From an uncultured Fidelibacterota bacterium (GTDB taxonomy: Bacteria; Fidelibacterota; Marinisomatia; Marinisomatales; TCS55), in NCBI GenBank assembly GCA_913041075.1, contig CAJWGZ010000063.1:1-5985 (forward strand): DNA of 5,985 nucleotides, written 5' to 3'. The notes below the pieces were generated by a model that searched no databases, was not told the origin of the DNA, and saw only the letters and a list, made by a program, of their open reading frames with translations. Of the stretch, positions 5,003 through 5,985 are shown in pieces (the stretch's first letter is position 1; every line of letters begins with the position of its first letter). The position numbers and the translations under genes were made by a program.

Positions 5003-5704
5003 ATGAAAAACCTGATTGGTATTTTTATAGTGTTACTAATGATAGCTATATCATGTACAAGCAGTGAAAAGGTAGTTGAGACACCACAGTTGACAGATTA
5101 TATGGACACTGTGAGTTATAGTGTGGGCGTTGATATTGGAAAATCATTCCGCTTACAGGAAATGGATATAAACCCTGATGTAATGGCTAGGGGTTTGAGT
5201 GACGCCTTCTCTGATAAAGAAACCGCCTTAACTGATGAGGAAATACAATCAACATTGATAAATTTTCGTCAAGAGTTCCAGCAAAAACAGCGTGAGATAG
5301 CGCAACGGAAAGCACAAGAAGCAGCAGTAGCAGAAGAGGCTTATCTTGCGGAAAGCGCATCAAAGGAAGGCGTTGTATCTTTACCCAGTGGCTTGCAGTA
5401 TAAAGTTATTACACCAGGTGATGGGCCCAGTCCATTGAGTACAGATAGAGTAAAAGTACATTATAAAGGTACATTAGTTGATGGGACTGTATTTGATAGT
5501 TCTTACGATCGTGGACAGCCAGCGTCTAATAATGTTACCGGTTTTATTAAGGGCTGGGTAGAAGCATTGCTATTAATGCAGGTCGGATCTAAATGGGAAT
5601 TGACTATACCTTCAAAATTGGGCTATGGTACACGTGGCTCAGGTGATAGAATACCGCCAAATAGCACCCTTTTATTTGAGGTTGAATTATTGGCCATCGA
5701 ATAG
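5003..5704 (+). CDS. FKBP-type peptidyl-prolyl isomerase lipoprotein (Mip/FkpA/FklB-like)
   Basis: This 233-aa protein catalyses cis-trans isomerisation of prolyl bonds and probably acts as a periplasmic folding helper. A lipoprotein signal is seen at 1-18, with AIS-C18 as the lipobox. Residues about 32-120 resemble the Mip/FkpA N-terminal dimerisation domain (DTVSYSVGVDIGKSFR, then a long Gln/Glu/Ala-rich helix at 80-118). The FKBP domain covers about 128-233: HYKGTLVDGTVFDSS (153-167), GWVEAL (184-189), GYGTRGSGDRIPPNSTLLFEVELL (207-230). Y154, F164, D165, I182, W185, Y208 and F225 of the usual active-site set are present, but the Phe usually following GxPAS/T (FKBP12 F46) is N176. Closest in style is E. 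coli FklB (LMxVGSKWELTIP). SD AAGGA (4987-4991) precedes ATG 5003. Confidence 0.93.
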   Translation: MKNLIGIFIVLLMIAISCTSSEKVVETPQLTDYMDTVSYSVGVDIGKSFRLQEMDINPDVMARGLSDAFSDKETALTDEEIQSTLINFRQEFQQKQREIAQRKAQEAAVAEEAYLAESASKEGVVSLPSGLQYKVITPGDGPSPLSTDRVKVHYKGTLVDGTVFDSSYDRGQPASNNVTGFIKGWVEALLLMQVGSKWELTIPSKLGYGTRGSGDRIPPNSTLLFEVELLAIE

Positions 5705-5719
5705 GTATTACAATGGAGC

Positions 5720-5985
5720 ATGTCTGATTTTTCTATTCGTTCTTATAAATCTGCCGATACCAGTGCAGTTTATGAGATCTGTCTAAAAACCGGTAATTCT
5801 GGCCAAGATGCAACCCATTTGTTTTCTGATCCATTAGTATTGGGGCATATCTATGTTGGACCCTATATGGAATTTGAACCTCAATCTGTATTTATTTTGG
5901 AAGATGATCAAGGCCCCTGCGGCTACATAATGGGGGTTTTGGACTCGCAAACATATTACCAATGGATGCATAGTGAATGGCTGCC
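5720..5985 (+). CDS. GNAT N-acetyltransferase, N-terminal part (runs off the right edge)
   Basis: The 88 visible complete codons begin MSDFSIRSYKSADTSAVYEICLKTG, the usual first strand and helix of the GNAT fold. SGQDATHLFSDPLVLGHIYVGPY follows (about 27-49), then a beta-strand pair, SVFILEDDQGPCGYIMGVLDS. This pattern matches bacterial acetyltransferases related to the C-terminal acetyltransferase-like domain of O-GlcNAcase proteins. The acetyl-CoA pyrophosphate-binding motif lies beyond the window, so activity cannot be assessed. The start is ATG 5720; the ATG at 5713 hits a stop after four codons. GGAG (5715-5718) lies only one base before the ATG, too close for a good SD, so coupling from the FKBP gene (stop 15 nt upstream) is likely. 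Confidence 0.85.
   Translation, partial: MSDFSIRSYKSADTSAVYEICLKTGNSGQDATHLFSDPLVLGHIYVGPYMEFEPQSVFILEDDQGPCGYIMGVLDSQTYYQWMHSEWL

Noticed and set aside
1..5985. CRISPR array, insertion sequence, tRNA or rRNA
   Set aside because: No regularly spaced repeats, transposase-like protein, terminal inverted repeats or recognisable structural RNA sequence were seen.

Overview
The window looks like chromosomal DNA from a Gram-negative, AT-rich bacterium. The evidence is a lipoprotein-type FKBP with a Mip/FkpA-like N-terminal domain, small membrane-anchored exported proteins, and Shine-Dalgarno (SD) motifs such as GGAGGAA, TGGAGA and AGAGG. The mix of genes (LexA/UmuD-like SOS protein, Ste24-type protease, ETHE1/GloB-like hydrolase, UPF0145 protein, SemiSWEET-like protein) would fit a marine FCB-group lineage such as Bacteroidota or Marinimicrobia. 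That placement is a guess from general gene style, not from a marker gene. There are no transposases, integrases, CRISPR repeats, rRNAs or tRNAs.

Layout. (1) Positions 1-604, minus strand: a LexA/UmuD-type autocleaving repressor whose C-terminus runs off the left edge. (2) Positions 605-713: a divergent regulatory region with a compact cluster of GTAA/TTAC half-sites, a likely operator. (3) Positions 714-920, plus strand: a single cold-shock-domain protein. (4) Positions 946-4004, minus strand: a tightly packed five-gene run, read right to left. It holds an MBL-fold hydrolase, a 102-aa membrane-anchored protein, a 91-aa cysteine-rich exported protein, an alpha/beta hydrolase and a Ste24-like M48 protease. 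It converges on the cold-shock gene, with a small hairpin between them. (5) Positions 4005-4104: a second divergent regulatory region with a perfect 10-bp direct repeat. (6) Positions 4105-5985, plus strand: a two-TM small protein overlapping a UPF0145 gene, then a SemiSWEET-like protein, an FKBP lipoprotein and the start of a GNAT acetyltransferase, probably one or two transcription units.

How the genes may work together. The left end is a DNA-damage/stress module: the repressor has the wHTH of LexA and a protease domain that reads most like UmuD, so a translesion polymerase gene to the left of the window is a reasonable prediction. The central five-gene run combines soluble hydrolases with envelope proteins and a membrane protease. 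No single pathway is evident, and the two small envelope proteins are the least characterised part. The right-hand run is a mixture of envelope (FKBP lipoprotein, small membrane proteins) and housekeeping functions. Nothing proves a wholly new system. The best leads are the LexA-UmuD hybrid with its operator cluster and the Cys-rich CCCD-ended protein in the Ste24 operon.
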